NCBI GenBank assembly: GCA_001600455.1
Contig: BCKC01000008.1
Coordinates: forward strand, 1,957,345-2,021,344
DNA from: Endocalyx cinctus
Lineage: Eukaryota > Ascomycota > Sordariomycetes > Amphisphaeriales > Apiosporaceae
Direction: 5' to 3'
Length of the DNA stretch: 64,000 nt
Below the pieces are notes generated by a model. That model had not been told where the DNA came from. It did no database searches and was given only the letters and a program-made list of their open reading frames with translations. The position numbers were made by a program, and so were the translations under genes. This document shows positions 22,631 through 34,296 of the stretch, in pieces (the stretch's first letter is position 1; each line of letters opens with the position of its first letter).

Positions 22631-25357
22631 ATGGCCCCTGTAGCGCCCCGTCTAAAGATATTATCTGGTGAGTTTTTAACCTCATTTCCTATCGTTATTT
22701 CCCTCTCGTTCCTTAAATTCTTCGTCCCCTCTCCTGTTACCTAGTACTACCGCCAGAAGGGGCGGGTTGTCTCTTTTTCAACACTCCTTAACTACCTCAT
22801 ACCTACAATACATTGTTGATACGATTATACGTATTTCCCTATTATTTTCTCTACTTCTGTGAGGCAAAAGGGTTGTTCTGGCTCGTCGTGAAATATCGCT
22901 ATGGATGATTTTGAGCTAATGCGAGTTGTTACAGTGGGTGGCAATGCCGTCTCCGCCTTTCTCTCCTGGAGGCTTCAGGCCACAAATGCTTGCGACGTGA
23001 CACTGGTATGGAAGTCGGGTTTTGAGAGTGTTTATCAATACGGCATATCCTTCAAGTAAGTCGAACATACTAAGCTGGTTAATTGTGATCTAACATGGGT
23101 ACTAGGTCTGCCTCATTCGGCAACGAACGATTTAAGCCCAGGCATGGTATGTCTCAACTTCCTGATTCCTCCATATTTAATGACGTGCCTGAACTCACGA
23201 TTATCAAAACATAGTGGTGCGAACTCCCGAAGACGCTGGGGGTCACAGGGAGGGTCCGTTTGATTATGTCATTCTTTGCATCAAGGCCCTTCCCGATGTT
23301 TACGATCTTGCCTCTGTTATCGATGCCGTAGTCACTCCTCAACATACTTGCATCCTTATTAACACCACCCATACTCTTGGCGTCGAAGCAGCGATTGAAG
23401 AACGATTTCCTACAAACGTTGTACTGTCTCTTGTCTCGAATGCCGAAATCACACAATTAGGTTCAAGCGAATTTGAACATAGTGGCTCGACGGAAATTTG
23501 GGTTGGGCCAGCAAACAGAAATAGCAACATCCCAGTGGCAATACAAGAGGATATGGCCCAGGCACTAGCTATGACCTTGAGTACCGGCCAGGTCGACTGT
23601 AAGGTATCGCCGAACATTCGGCAACAACAATTTGAAAGAGTCATTGGGTACGTTTACTGCTCCTCCATCCCTTTACAGCCCACTAATTTTTTAGGCCTAT
23701 TGCTTTTCACCCCGTCAGTGTTATGTTGGAAACGCCGGCACACGCCGCTCTCCTAGAGAAAGCTGGTGCCAGAGACTTAATATCCGGTGTTATCGACGAG
23801 CTCATCCAACTTGCAACTGCGCAAGGCTGCACCCTCGACCCCGATTTCAAGGAGAAAACGATCAAGGAACAGTGTCAAGCATCTGAGAGTACGAGTATTA
23901 TGTGGCAAGACTACGTCGCGAGACGACCAATGGAAGTAGAGACATTCCTCGGGTCGCCGATCAAACTCGGCCAAAGCTTGGGCATAAAATTGCCGCGAAT
24001 CGAGACGCTCTACGCCATTTTCCACAATCTGAATTTGGTGAACCAGTCGCGGCCGAAGGAGATAAACGGTCTTCCGCCGGCTCCCGGATCGCCGTCCGTG
24101 CCTGTCCCGACTCCTCGTATGTCTTCTGCACCCCCACCACGACATATGGCAAATGGAGCTCCGAATGGATATGGTGGTCCTCCCCGCCAAAGACCAAGGA
24201 ACTCGTCAAACTTTTCTGGGCCACCGCCGGGCATGCGCCGTCCTCCTCCGCAGATGAACGGAGGACCGGGATATCGCCCCTCCATGAATGGAGGACCGAA
24301 TGGCTATGCTCCGCCCAGACAACCCTCGAGACGAGGTTCTTTTGAGGATACTGATCTCGGCGAGTTTAGTCACCTAGTGCTATACGATGAGTCCGATGCT
24401 GTTGATGGCGGTCTTGCAGATACGTCCGATTTTGCATTACGAGAACGAGAATTGCAGCTACGTCAGCGTGAACTAGCTCTGAAGGAACAGGAAATGCGCA
24501 TGCGACGAGGTGGTGGTGGTGGTGGACCACCACCTCCTCGAAGACGTGGGCCCCCGAGGCGTAATGCCGGTGCCATGTACGATGACGAAGATGAGGAGGA
24601 CGACTACTTCGACCCGAATTCTGGCCCCCCGATGCCCACGATCGACCCTGATAATTTTGATATGATGAGTGTTACATCTAGGAAGAATCGTAGTAAACCC
24701 CCTCCCAGACAAAGCGATATCCGAGCCAACCCCGAGGGCATGTCGGGAGGGAGGGGTGGCAGCAGATGGCGACCGTCATTTGGTGGTGGCAGAAATCGTT
24801 CTAGCCAAATAATGAATACGATGCCTACTCCTCACGAGAATATCCTCGATGATCCGCTGATCAACTATTCCGATAATCGATACGGCGACGTCGATCGAGG
24901 ACGATTGAACGCCAGTTCCAGGGCCAACTCACTAACCACATCGCACTTACAAGAGCTTTCAAACGGCCCGCAGATGAATGGGGCGTTTCCCAGGCGTACT
25001 AGTCAGTCACCTGGTAACCCGTACAGTCCCTCGATTCGCGGGGGCAACGGAAGACCGTCCCCGCCGAACGGTTTTGGAGGATACGGTCCCAACGGACGCC
25101 CTTCACCTCCAGATGGTGTACGGCAACCAGTTCCCCGGCATCCTCCGGGACAAGGGAACATGGTAGCGCCACAGCAAGTTGAACAACGTGTAGGGGTGAG
25201 CAATCTCCAACCACCAAACAACAAGACGGTTCGCAGTCTGACCGGTAGTGCGAGCGCTAGCGCGGGGAGTGGTGATTCAACGAATTTAGGCTCTGAGCCC
25301 TCGGCGCACAGCAGTTCGAGCAGTCTCGGTCCTCGCCCTCCCATCGGAGTTCGTTAA
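22631..25357 (+). CDS. Ketopantoate-reductase-fold (ApbA/PanE) protein with long disordered tail
   Basis: Five exons: 22631-22667, 22935-23055, 23106-23146, 23215-23647 and 23695-25357, closing in frame to 764 residues. The N-terminal Rossmann segment is ILSVGGNAVSAFLSWRL (from residue 10), then FDYVILCIKA and an INTTHTLG turn. The C-terminal PanE-type helical domain contains VMLETPAHAALLEKAG and SIMWQDYVARRPMEVETFLG, which are family hallmarks, so about residues 1-335 form a complete NADPH-dependent reductase-like unit. Residues from about 337 on are Pro/Gly/Asn/Arg-rich and disordered, with a short Glu/Arg coiled segment at about 459-485. Classical PanE enzymes are about 300 residues and lack this tail, so a simple role in pantothenate synthesis is doubtful and a scaffold or regulatory role is possible (inference). 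The start choice rests on a 12-codon first exon that completes the Rossmann strand. Confidence 0.9.
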
Positions 25358-26882
25358 TGTCGAGCTCCGAAACGATCGATCGAGTATATCGGAATATTGT
25401 GCGAATGATTAACCTACGGGTATTACTTTTCCTTTCTTTTTTTTTTCTTTTGTTGAGAATTTCATTCTCCGTTGCAGTTTGAGCCGGGGTCGGCTAGTTT
25501 ACAGTAAACATGAACACCAAAAAGCGACATGAACCATTTCGATTCGGCATATGCACATGATGATGCAAATAAACTTATTAGGGACATTCAGCTTGGACTA
25601 ACCAGGTTACGACGTACAAATAATTCTATTCTACTCGAGGTTTTTACGTACATAAGCATCGTGGAGGGAAGGGTAGTCGGTATTCATTTGTTTTGTAATA
25701 TCGCATTGGGATGCGTGGATATCTTTTTAAAGCTCCTCCGACAGGCATATATTTTAATCGTCTTCTCGTTCTGGAACACTACCTTTCCGCTCCAACCCCC
25801 CTTCGATGACCCATCTCGCGTTCGACGGTCGCTACCACTTGGTATGATGCAACGTCTCCGATGGCATCCTAGCATTTGACGGTGTTGGAACAAAATGATG
25901 CAGTGGATGCATATACCGGACAAGAAGCCATTCAAATGGGCAATTCCGGTATTGCACCTGCTTAAATTTCGTTTTGGTTCTTATAGTGGCTCGTTTATGT
26001 TCTGTTTCATTACAATCCGCTTGGAGTACACAATACGGGTTATGGAAGGGAATAGATCTGGGTTAGACCACCGTTGCAGAACGGTAATTCATAATGCGTT
26101 CTATGATGTTTGGTCAAAGGGACGATACAGTTTGTTGGCAATACCAACTAAAAACCTCAATCACTAGGAAAACGATATTGTGTTTCATTGTTTTCCTCTC
26201 ATATTTTTGCTTTGTCTTCACGCTGGCTGGATTTAATATTGTAAGAAAACGGGCAGGTAGTCGAGAGCAGATACAAGACGGGTGAAGATGAACCCATGGT
26301 CAAGAGATGCCAGTGGTAGTGTGAGAGAGCAAAGCAGAACGACAGCCAGACATGTAGTCGTGCCGAGGATTCTTAGAGAAGAGAAAAATTAACATGACGG
26401 GAGCACAAATTAATGACAGTCCTCCTTAATTCGCCATAATGAAAAATACAAGAGGGCATTTGCGATGCTATATGTAATTCTGTTTCTTCCCACTATCTTA
26501 TATCGTAATCGTGATTATACCTACCTAATTAAGTAATTAATGTATATCTTGTGAGCGTAGATTATTTTAGGATAAAATAACGCGTTGTTTTAATGAATGA
26601 GACAGCGGACGCGTCTTATCAGTCGCTTTCTCCTAAATGCGGGGGCATTAGGCGACGTCACTTGTTAGTTAGGAGCGCCTAATAAGGGAAATAGACGACC
26701 AAAACACAAACTATTAGCTTACCTAGGCTGCTAAGTAGGCAATTCACCCGACAGAAACATTTATTATTTGATCTCCAGAAATTAGAGACGGCACAATCTA
26801 CAATATTCCAATTAACTATTACTTTAGTTGATAGCAGAACGCAATAAAATCCTCGTGGAGAGAGAAGAAAAAAGAAAGGAAA
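25358..26882. other. Spacer between the PanE-like gene and HSK3
   Basis: The first few hundred bases are probably 3' UTR. The rest is AT-rich with no coding frame that I can support. The last 200 bases are the HSK3 promoter and leader. Confidence 0.5.
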
Positions 26883-27422
26883 ATGTCGACCAGAAGTGGA
26901 ACCGGTATGGGTATGTACGGTGGCAGCGGTCATACGACGAGACCGTCTTTGGCACCTCAGGGAGGAGGTTCAGCGTCGGGAAGCGTGGTTAAGGGAAGGC
27001 AACTGGTATAGTTTCTCTGTCTTTCCTTTTTTTTTGTTTTGTTTTTAGAAATTGGTTTCATGTTTCTCTTCTGGCTGTTGTTTTTAACTGACGGGCGAAA
27101 AAAAAACAGACGCACCTACACTCCCAGCTAGCTCAATTATCGGCTAATCTGGCCGATACGGAAAACCTTCTGCGGATGACGAGCGTGCAGGCGGAAGCTA
27201 TGAGGGGATTGGGGAGTTGGCATGGTGGAATGTGAGTCTTCCTCCCCTCTATTTTTATTTTCCTTCATCGATTTCACTTCGCGTAAATATATATTTGGCA
27301 AAGGCGAATCAGCGTGTAGACAGTGCAGCTAATTAGTTTTCCCTTCACCATCTAGGTTCATGGCCGCTAGTAAGGTACTCGGCGAGGAGTCGGTCAAGGA
27401 TCAATCGCAGGAGAAGCGGTAG
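26883..27422 (+). CDS. HSK3: DASH complex subunit Hsk3
   Basis: Small subunit of the DASH/Dam1 complex, which rings microtubule plus ends and couples kinetochores to spindle microtubules. Exons 26883-27005, 27110-27231 and 27356-27422 close in frame to 103 residues. A Gly/Ser-rich N terminus (about 37 residues) is followed by the conserved helix: HLHSQLAQLSANLADTENLL, then RMTSVQAEAMRGLG, and MFMAASKVLGEESV across the last splice. Branch site TAACTGAC precedes the second exon. Size and helix match fungal Hsk3 proteins. The flanking genes have no obvious functional link. Confidence 0.93.
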
Positions 27423-27980
27423 AGGAATCTGGTGGGCATCGGAAGGGATACGTATGGATGATCTTTTTATGGCCGCTACGCCTAAGGAAATCCCAGAGGA
27501 GACTCCAGTGTCGAATCATCACGTCGGGGAGGCTATCTTCTTAGGAAAGGGATTCTGAGTAGGGGTAGGCTTACGATTGCTGGTCTCCAAACAGCAAATC
27601 CCTTCGCCTCCGTCTTATAATGGGCGAATTATGCCAGACGTCGCGGCTTTCGGCGATTCGCAGAGAAACGCGGAAATCAAGGTATCGTCTTATCGCAAAA
27701 GAGTCAGTGTTGCTTGTGACGGAACTAGTGTATATATCATTAGCATCTGAGTTACAGTGATGATGGGCCTTATACCATCTACAATACCAAATCAATATTT
27801 CCCAGTGGTCATAGAGCAACAAAAGGTGTTAACCCAAGGAACAACTAGCTAAAGAGGATGACTCACGAGCAGTAGTCGATCAAATAATGGCAGTGGTATC
27901 TAGGAGAAGATTTATACATGCTAATTAAGGCTACTTTATAGTATTTACTTAACTTACGTTGTGTGGATCTACACATTATC
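27423..27980. other. Downstream flank of HSK3
   Basis: Probable HSK3 3' UTR followed by spacer. The minus-strand open frame at 27571-27822 has no recognisable features. Confidence 0.45.
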
Positions 27981-28175
27981 CTAAACCCTAAGTTTCCTCT
28001 TGATCGTTTCTCCGCTGAGTAACGCCGACGTGCATCCTTCGCAACTTCCGGGTTCCAGTTGATAAAGGTCCTTCGGTACACAACTCCCCTTACACTTAGC
28101 ATCGTGTCGCTCGTGAGTCACGTTGGCGGGACATCCGCAGTTGCTATAGTGCTCGTCGATGCGAATGCAAGTCAT
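27981..28175 (-). CDS. Possible small Cys-rich protein
   Basis: An intronless ATG frame of 64 residues with six cysteines: MTCIRIDEHYSNCGCP, then AKCKGSC, and SCEGC. The spacing (an early Cys, a CGC about ten residues on, a basic middle, then paired Cys) resembles short, poorly characterised fungal Cys-rich proteins that lack signal peptides. I cannot name a family. It could be a chance frame, since nothing upstream other than an A/T tract supports it. Confidence 0.35.
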   Translation of the reverse strand: MTCIRIDEHYSNCGCPANVTHERHDAKCKGSCVPKDLYQLEPGSCEGCTSALLSGETIKRKLRV

Positions 28176-30626
28176 TCTATTTTTATTTATTTTTTTTTTT
28201 TTTTACCCTTCCCCTTTGCTCCGATGATAGTCGTTGATGTTAATAGTAAGATAGTATTAGATAGCCTATGAAGGTTCTGATTGGTTATCAAAGGGTTTGA
28301 AGAGTTTCGAGTTTCGCAGTGGGTAGATATTGCTGGGTTTGGTACTATTGTTGGCTTGTATGTACTCCGGGATGAATCTGTCCTAGAACTTCATATATAC
28401 TGCCTATCACTAGAAATAAATAGGCCCTTGAAATGAATTTGGCATATAGAACAATGCCTAGCTTACTGCTTGTGGGGACAAAGACGCTGTTTTACACTCT
28501 TTGTACTCCGTACTCAAAGAGAACTAGGTTTTCAAAAAAGGCCTTGTTACTGTTCTATTTTGGACGTTAAAGAATACAAAAAAATCATGGCTAATTGCGT
28601 GCATCGGAGTAATTAGTTAACAATGAAGAAAAAAAAAACATTAGCTCCCTCAAACTACTATGTACCACTGATGACGACCCTTAGAGGACGCCCCGGGGCC
28701 ACTGCAACTTCTATTTGGCAGGCATTCTCACCGCTTCTTGATAGCCCATTTTCCAGAGATGCGGCAAAAGTCGAATAGGCGTGTCCTACTTCGCCCCCAG
28801 TTGCCTACTTTCTACCGGAATCCTCGGATCAGTAGAAATCATGGGTGTCTCAATAACTCAGTTACGTTCTAAAGAAAGGTGGTGCGGGCCGTGGGGTCAG
28901 GGGGCTGTCAGCTGTGCATAGGGGTAAATAAAATTTCTTTATGGATACTTCGTAATACCTTCGGTTAAGAATGATATAATGTAACCTTCTCCTTATGCTG
29001 TGCTTACTTACATCCGTCAGCAAGAAAGGGGTAATTTACATAGTAGAGAACCCTTTCACTTCTATTCATGGAATTGACCAATGGGAGGGAGCGTGCTGAA
29101 AGGGGAGAATGGGACAAGCCTGAGACGTGGCTGGTGACTCTTAGTGTGGCAAATGGATAAGCAGACAAGGACGCTATACTCAATGGAACAATATCATCTC
29201 TCTTATCGATAGAGTTTGTTAAAGTGGTCTGCCATGCAAAAATTAATCTTCTTTTTCTTCTCCTTCCATAATTCTATTTCTTCCTCTCTTCTTTTCTGGC
29301 AATTACGTGACAATTGAATACACCCGTGGACATATCCATGGGTACTAACAAAGGTCTCTATTTGTGGGAATAAAATCTTTGTTTATTTGTATGTCGCTAA
29401 ATAATAAATGTATGGTATGTTACAGCTTTCCTCCTCACTCTCGGTCATTCCATTCCACGATCACCACCACACCCCTTTTCACTTAGTGATTCTTGTGATG
29501 AGTTTTTATTTAAATTTATCAAATGTTCGACTTCTGAATTCTTATTGAGGATAACTATAATCTGATTAAGTATCACTTTGTTCAAATCATCCTCTCTCCT
29601 AAAAGAAACAAAGTACTGGGATTGACTTGCTAACTTGATTTGATGTTACTAGAAATACGGTGAAAATGAGAGATGGTATAGACCTTGCCTTTATCAATAT
29701 GCACTCCTAAGAATGGCGGTGTATTCCTGGTAGACATTACTGTATCTATTTCTCGTGCGGTTAGGTTGATCGAGGTAGACTAAACAGGTCGTGGAATACA
29801 GCAGCTGCACTTATGAGTTTTGATTACGATATAATGGTTGATAGATAGTCTATTTCTCGCCTAGGCAACCTTTGAATATCAAATCTACCGTAGGAAAGTG
29901 TAATAATATGTCACAGGATCAGCTTGGATTTGGATGGCTAGCTAGCAAGTTCTCCAGGTAAGTGGTTGAGATATTAGTTAATTGATATGATTACTTGATT
30001 TTGTTATTGCCATGTCTAAAAGTATCCATCCCATATCATATTTCTAGATATTTCTTTTACCAAAGGAGATCATCATCGTAGGTAACCTAATAAATAAAAT
30101 GAGGATGTATACAAAAGAGGTGTAATAATCAATCAACTAAAGGGCATATACAGTGTGTAATTTCCTTTCCTACTCTCTACATCGCTTCATTCTCCTGTTA
30201 TTGGTAGGGAAGAGCAAACATTTCCATATTAGCTATTTATCAAAATGGCAGTTGCGTTTCCACGCTATTTAAACTGGTTTATGTTCAGACCTTTCTTCCT
30301 GCTCACTCTAAAAACTATTTAAGGACCTGCTATTCCCACATCGATACTTCCTTTTGCAAGTATAGTGATTCACTCGAACTCACTTCACTATATTCGAAGT
30401 CGCCGAGACTTCACTATCTCAAGCTCCGGTATGCCAGTCTTGTTTTCATTCATGCATCGTATTCAATATAATTTCTCATCCTCTACTTAGATCCTCATAA
30501 GAAGTATTATATTAATATTTTATGAACAGGATTTATCTGTAGTCTTAAGTGGCATTACTCTGAACCATTTCACCTCACATAAATATTTCATACTACTCAC
30601 ACAAATATCTTCGCACTCTTCACATC
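28176..30626. other. 2.4 kb AT-rich spacer upstream of the DNA glycosylase gene
   Basis: No supported gene on either strand. The final 300 bases contain TATTTAAGG-like elements and a pyrimidine-rich leader and are likely promoter and 5' UTR of the downstream gene. Confidence 0.5.
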
Positions 30627-32648
30627 ATGCCTCCTAAACGACCTCGCAAGACTGCAGCGGTGCCTGTCCGTGGAGGATGGGATGTGCTACCGCACAACAT
30701 GGGTGCTGTGTCGTCGATATCGACGAAACCCAATGATGTGGCAAAGCCCGATAATACTGCTGACTCCAGCATTGTTGGCGACCCAAAGCCTCAGACTACT
30801 GATAACCAGTCTGGTGCTGTAAACGTCGAGCCGTCCACTGTCACAAGCGTCGAGTTGTCCAGTGGACGACAACTTCGATCCAAAACAGCAAAAACTGCTG
30901 TGACTGCTACACTCGAGGAGAGTGCTTCGAACGAATTGCCTTCCAGTTCCGACACGACTTCCCTTCCTGTCGTAGTTCCGGACACAGCTCCTAATGGAGA
31001 CAAAGCGAACAGTAAACAGGGGCGCCAACGTCGACCTCGATGGCCGCAACATAGAAAAAAGAGGGGTGTCATTGATAGCTCATCGGCACAGGCTTCTGGC
31101 AGTACGGTACAGGCTCCTGAGAGTACGTTACAGGCATCTGAAAGTGCAGCACAGGAAACTTTTACCACTCCCGTTCTTTCCACATCTACTACCCTCCCAG
31201 GTGCTATTTCGGAGAGCAATGTAATTGAAGATGGTCAGTTGAGCCGACGTCAGTTACGACCGAGAAAGAGAAAGGCAAAAGCAAAGGCTGAAGTCTCCGA
31301 AGCTGCCAACTCAATTCCAACGGAAATTCAACCTTCGCCAAAGGGATCGACTAAGCGCAAACGAAGTAAGAAGAAGAGCGCCTCCACTGGAGAGGACGAG
31401 TTTCAGCCTGGTAAAATCGAAGAAGGTACACCAAAGAAACAGAAGAGAATCCCTAAGAAAACTAAGGAAAATCCCTATGGCCTGACTCCGGGCAGGTCCC
31501 CATTCCCAGAGTGGGTAGGACCAAGTGCCGAGCAATGCGAAGAAGTCTATCGACTTTTAGCGGACATGCATGATGATGTCCAGCCTCAGGCGCCCGAAGT
31601 TATCCCGGCACCGTCTCTCGAAGTCACTGGCTGTGGCGAGGTTCCTTCTGTACTGGATGCTTTGATCAGAACGTTGTTAAGTGGTGCGACCACTTTTGCC
31701 AATGCAGCGAAGATGCTGAAAGGCCTGGAGCAGAATTTCGGTGTTCTAACTGAAGGGATTGGCAAAGGAAGCATCGACTGGAACAAAGTACGACTCTCTT
31801 CTGTTGAGGACGTAACTACTGCCATTCGCGCTGGAGGCTTAGGGGGTATCAAGGCTAAAAGCATCAAGGCCATCCTGGACATGGTTTATGAAGAGAACTT
31901 AGAGCGTCGGCAAGCATACCTTGAAGAAAAGGAGACCGGCGCCCAAGCTCAGGTAATGGGCGCGGTAGGAAAAACAGAAGGTCAGAAGCAATTAGAGATC
32001 TTGAAGACGGAAAAAAATATTCTCTCGCTCGACTACATCAGAGGGCTGCCGGCCGGTGAAGCCATGAGCCACTTCACAAGATATCCCGGGATCGGTGTCA
32101 AGACCTCGGCTTGTGTTATTCTCTTCTGTCTGCAGCTGCCTTGTTTTGCTGTAGATACACACGTGCACAAGTTCTCGAAATGGCTGGGATGGGTCCCAGA
32201 GAACGCAGATGAGAATGATACATTCAGTCATTTGGAAGTCAGATGCCCGGACCACCTGAAATACGGCCTACATCAGCTATTCATTCGCCACGGACAGACT
32301 TGCGGAAAGTGCAAAAGAGCCACTGCTGAAGGTACTGAAGAATGGAAGGCTATTGTGTGTCCTCTGGAAAAGCTTGTCAATCGTTTCGATAAGCGACAGA
32401 CAAAGGCGAAGCCCAAACCCCCGCCCAAGAGGGCGAGGGTCAAGAAAGAAAAGGATGACGATACAGCTGAGGAGGTCCAGGATGATGCTGATATAAAGGC
32501 GGAAGAGCAAGATGAGCTGGCGGGTGCAGATGTCAAAGCAGACGAGCTTGCTGACGAAGGGGATGAGGAAAAACATAAGGATGACGCCATGGACGTTGTC
32601 CCTGACCAAAAGGTCGAACCTTCCGAGGTTGATAAGGCTACACTCTAG
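30627..32648 (+). CDS. HhH-GPD family DNA glycosylase (endonuclease III-like)
   Basis: Nuclear base-excision-repair-type glycosylase, intronless, 673 residues. Residues 1-280 are basic, Ser/Thr-rich and disordered with several Lys/Arg clusters, likely nuclear localisation signals. The catalytic domain (about 295-590) has FTRYPGIGVKTSACVILFCL, the helix-hairpin-helix motif with catalytic Lys492. AVDTHVHKFSKWLGW follows, with the essential Asp510. The 18-residue Lys-Asp spacing equals that of E. coli endonuclease III (Lys120/Asp138). Lys implies a bifunctional glycosylase/AP lyase (inference). The usual C-x6-C-x2-C-x5-C iron-sulphur loop is absent; only C-x2-C followed 16 residues later by one Cys is seen. 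An acidic and basic tail ends the protein. The substrate base cannot be deduced. Confidence 0.93.
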   Translation: MPPKRPRKTAAVPVRGGWDVLPHNMGAVSSISTKPNDVAKPDNTADSSIVGDPKPQTTDNQSGAVNVEPSTVTSVELSSGRQLRSKTAKTAVTATLEESASNELPSSSDTTSLPVVVPDTAPNGDKANSKQGRQRRPRWPQHRKKRGVIDSSSAQASGSTVQAPESTLQASESAAQETFTTPVLSTSTTLPGAISESNVIEDGQLSRRQLRPRKRKAKAKAEVSEAANSIPTEIQPSPKGSTKRKRSKKKSASTGEDEFQPGKIEEGTPKKQKRIPKKTKENPYGLTPGRSPFPEWVGPSAEQCEEVYRLLADMHDDVQPQAPEVIPAPSLEVTGCGEVPSVLDALIRTLLSGATTFANAAKMLKGLEQNFGVLTEGIGKGSIDWNKVRLSSVEDVTTAIRAGGLGGIKAKSIKAILDMVYEENLERRQAYLEEKETGAQAQVMGAVGKTEGQKQLEILKTEKNILSLDYIRGLPAGEAMSHFTRYPGIGVKTSACVILFCLQLPCFAVDTHVHKFSKWLGWVPENADENDTFSHLEVRCPDHLKYGLHQLFIRHGQTCGKCKRATAEGTEEWKAIVCPLEKLVNRFDKRQTKAKPKPPPKRARVKKEKDDDTAEEVQDDADIKAEEQDELAGADVKADELADEGDEEKHKDDAMDVVPDQKVEPSEVDKATL

Positions 32649-34296
32649 GATTTCATGTCTAGTTGGTCATATCTTGCGACTGGTGAAGTCAGCAGAGTCA
32701 AGTTCTTAACTTATAGACAAACGACTTGAGGCCATGCGCCTGGCGTATTTACGACAAGGTTTTACTTAGGTTTTTACCATGGTCATATAGCTTCTCAAGT
32801 TGGATCCGGTATGAGGGTCTAATTTTTCCTCATTAGGAAACATTTAGTCGGATACTCAGAAAAAAAAAAGAAAAAAAAATACTTTCCAAAGATATACTAT
32901 ATTAATTGAAAATCTCTTCTAGTGGTGTGAGGCGTGAATAGCAGTCGGAATATCACTTATGCTGGATGAGGCATAGCCACCGTCATAATATCTAAGGCTC
33001 CCTGGAAAGATAAACAGCAGGATAATATAGGCTTATAGAATATTCTAGGATGGGCATATACCGGGTATCCGTATTTCGATGTGATTGGAGTATAATCCCA
33101 TGGTAGTGGTACATCTGTCAGCCCTATTCGCTCGCGCATTGTGATTTGGTAAAACGTAATAAAGAAAGGGGAAATAAAGCGACCTGGCGTCAGCTAGCTA
33201 GTATCACCCGTCAGCCTCAAAAGTAAGCTTTTGTGTAAAACCAAGCCGGATAGGATCGTCGTCCTTACTCGCCGTTAGGGAATCAAGGGGGTTTCGCCGA
33301 CGAACCTGAATGGGAATGATAGTCATGCACCTCTGTTCTGTTGTAGCTAACGTATCGTCCGTCTTCTGACATGATTAGTTCCATAGCTTACTTGATAGAG
33401 AGTTGTGCTGGGAACAGTTTCCACTGGCGAGTCTCCCGTAGCTTACTCATCGCGGAAGTTCTTCAAGAAAGGCCATTCGAAAAGGGTGACAACCCGCGGT
33501 GTCGTGAGGGAAGTGCAATTCCGGGGTGGCTATTCTTAGAATGTGGGGTCTATATCTTGTAATGTCATTTGTCTATATGAGAAATACGTAAGCGGAAAGG
33601 GGGTGGCTGCCGTCATATATAGTATAGAATAAACGTGATTATTTGATATAGCTAGCTAGCTTCATCGCAAAATTTGCCCATGGTGTATTGTGCGGCTGCT
33701 ATCCACCCGTAAGCTCGCCTATACACCTACGTCGCTGATATAATGATGGCGAGTTGATCGTCGCACTATCCGGAGAGCTGACTTGGTCATATAACGCGAG
33801 AGGAAACATAATTTCTTTTTTTTTTTTTTCGTTTCGTGTAAGCGACATAATGGTATGGATTTGCAAGAGCAGTTACTTAACTGTGTCTAGCGACAGGCCC
33901 ATATTATCTTAGGATACCATTCGACGATAATAATCCGTGAAGAAGTGTAAAAGTGATAGGCTATCATCCGAATTTATGGAGAGATGTCGTACTATATACA
34001 ACAAGGGTCTTTTTTATTTCCGGGGCAAGGGTGTGTGTTTGCTTACTTAGGTACGGCGGAATGGGATTTTAGGGTGACATGGTGCGACTGCAGGATACTG
34101 TGTACGCCCTGGTTGTCACTCAGCTGCCCTTCACGAAAGGAGCTGAAGGTATGTAGGGAGGGCTGCGAGTATATAAGGAACGAACCTCGTTCTCCAGAAG
34201 TGAACAATGAATTAACAGCAGCTTCACCACCAACCCCTAAAGAAACTCACGATTTCAATACATTTATTCTACTTACTCGCGGTACTTACTTTCAAG
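32649..34296. other. Spacer upstream of the secreted-protein gene
   Basis: AT-rich spacer with no supported gene. An open frame from 33984 runs over the true start at 34297 in another frame and is a shadow. A TATA box at 34170 belongs to the downstream gene. Confidence 0.5.
34170..34177 (+). promoter_or_regulatory. TATA box of the secreted-protein gene
   Basis: TATATAAG lies about 120 bases upstream of the ATG at 34297, with a C/A-rich leader between, as is usual for strongly regulated fungal genes. Confidence 0.6.
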
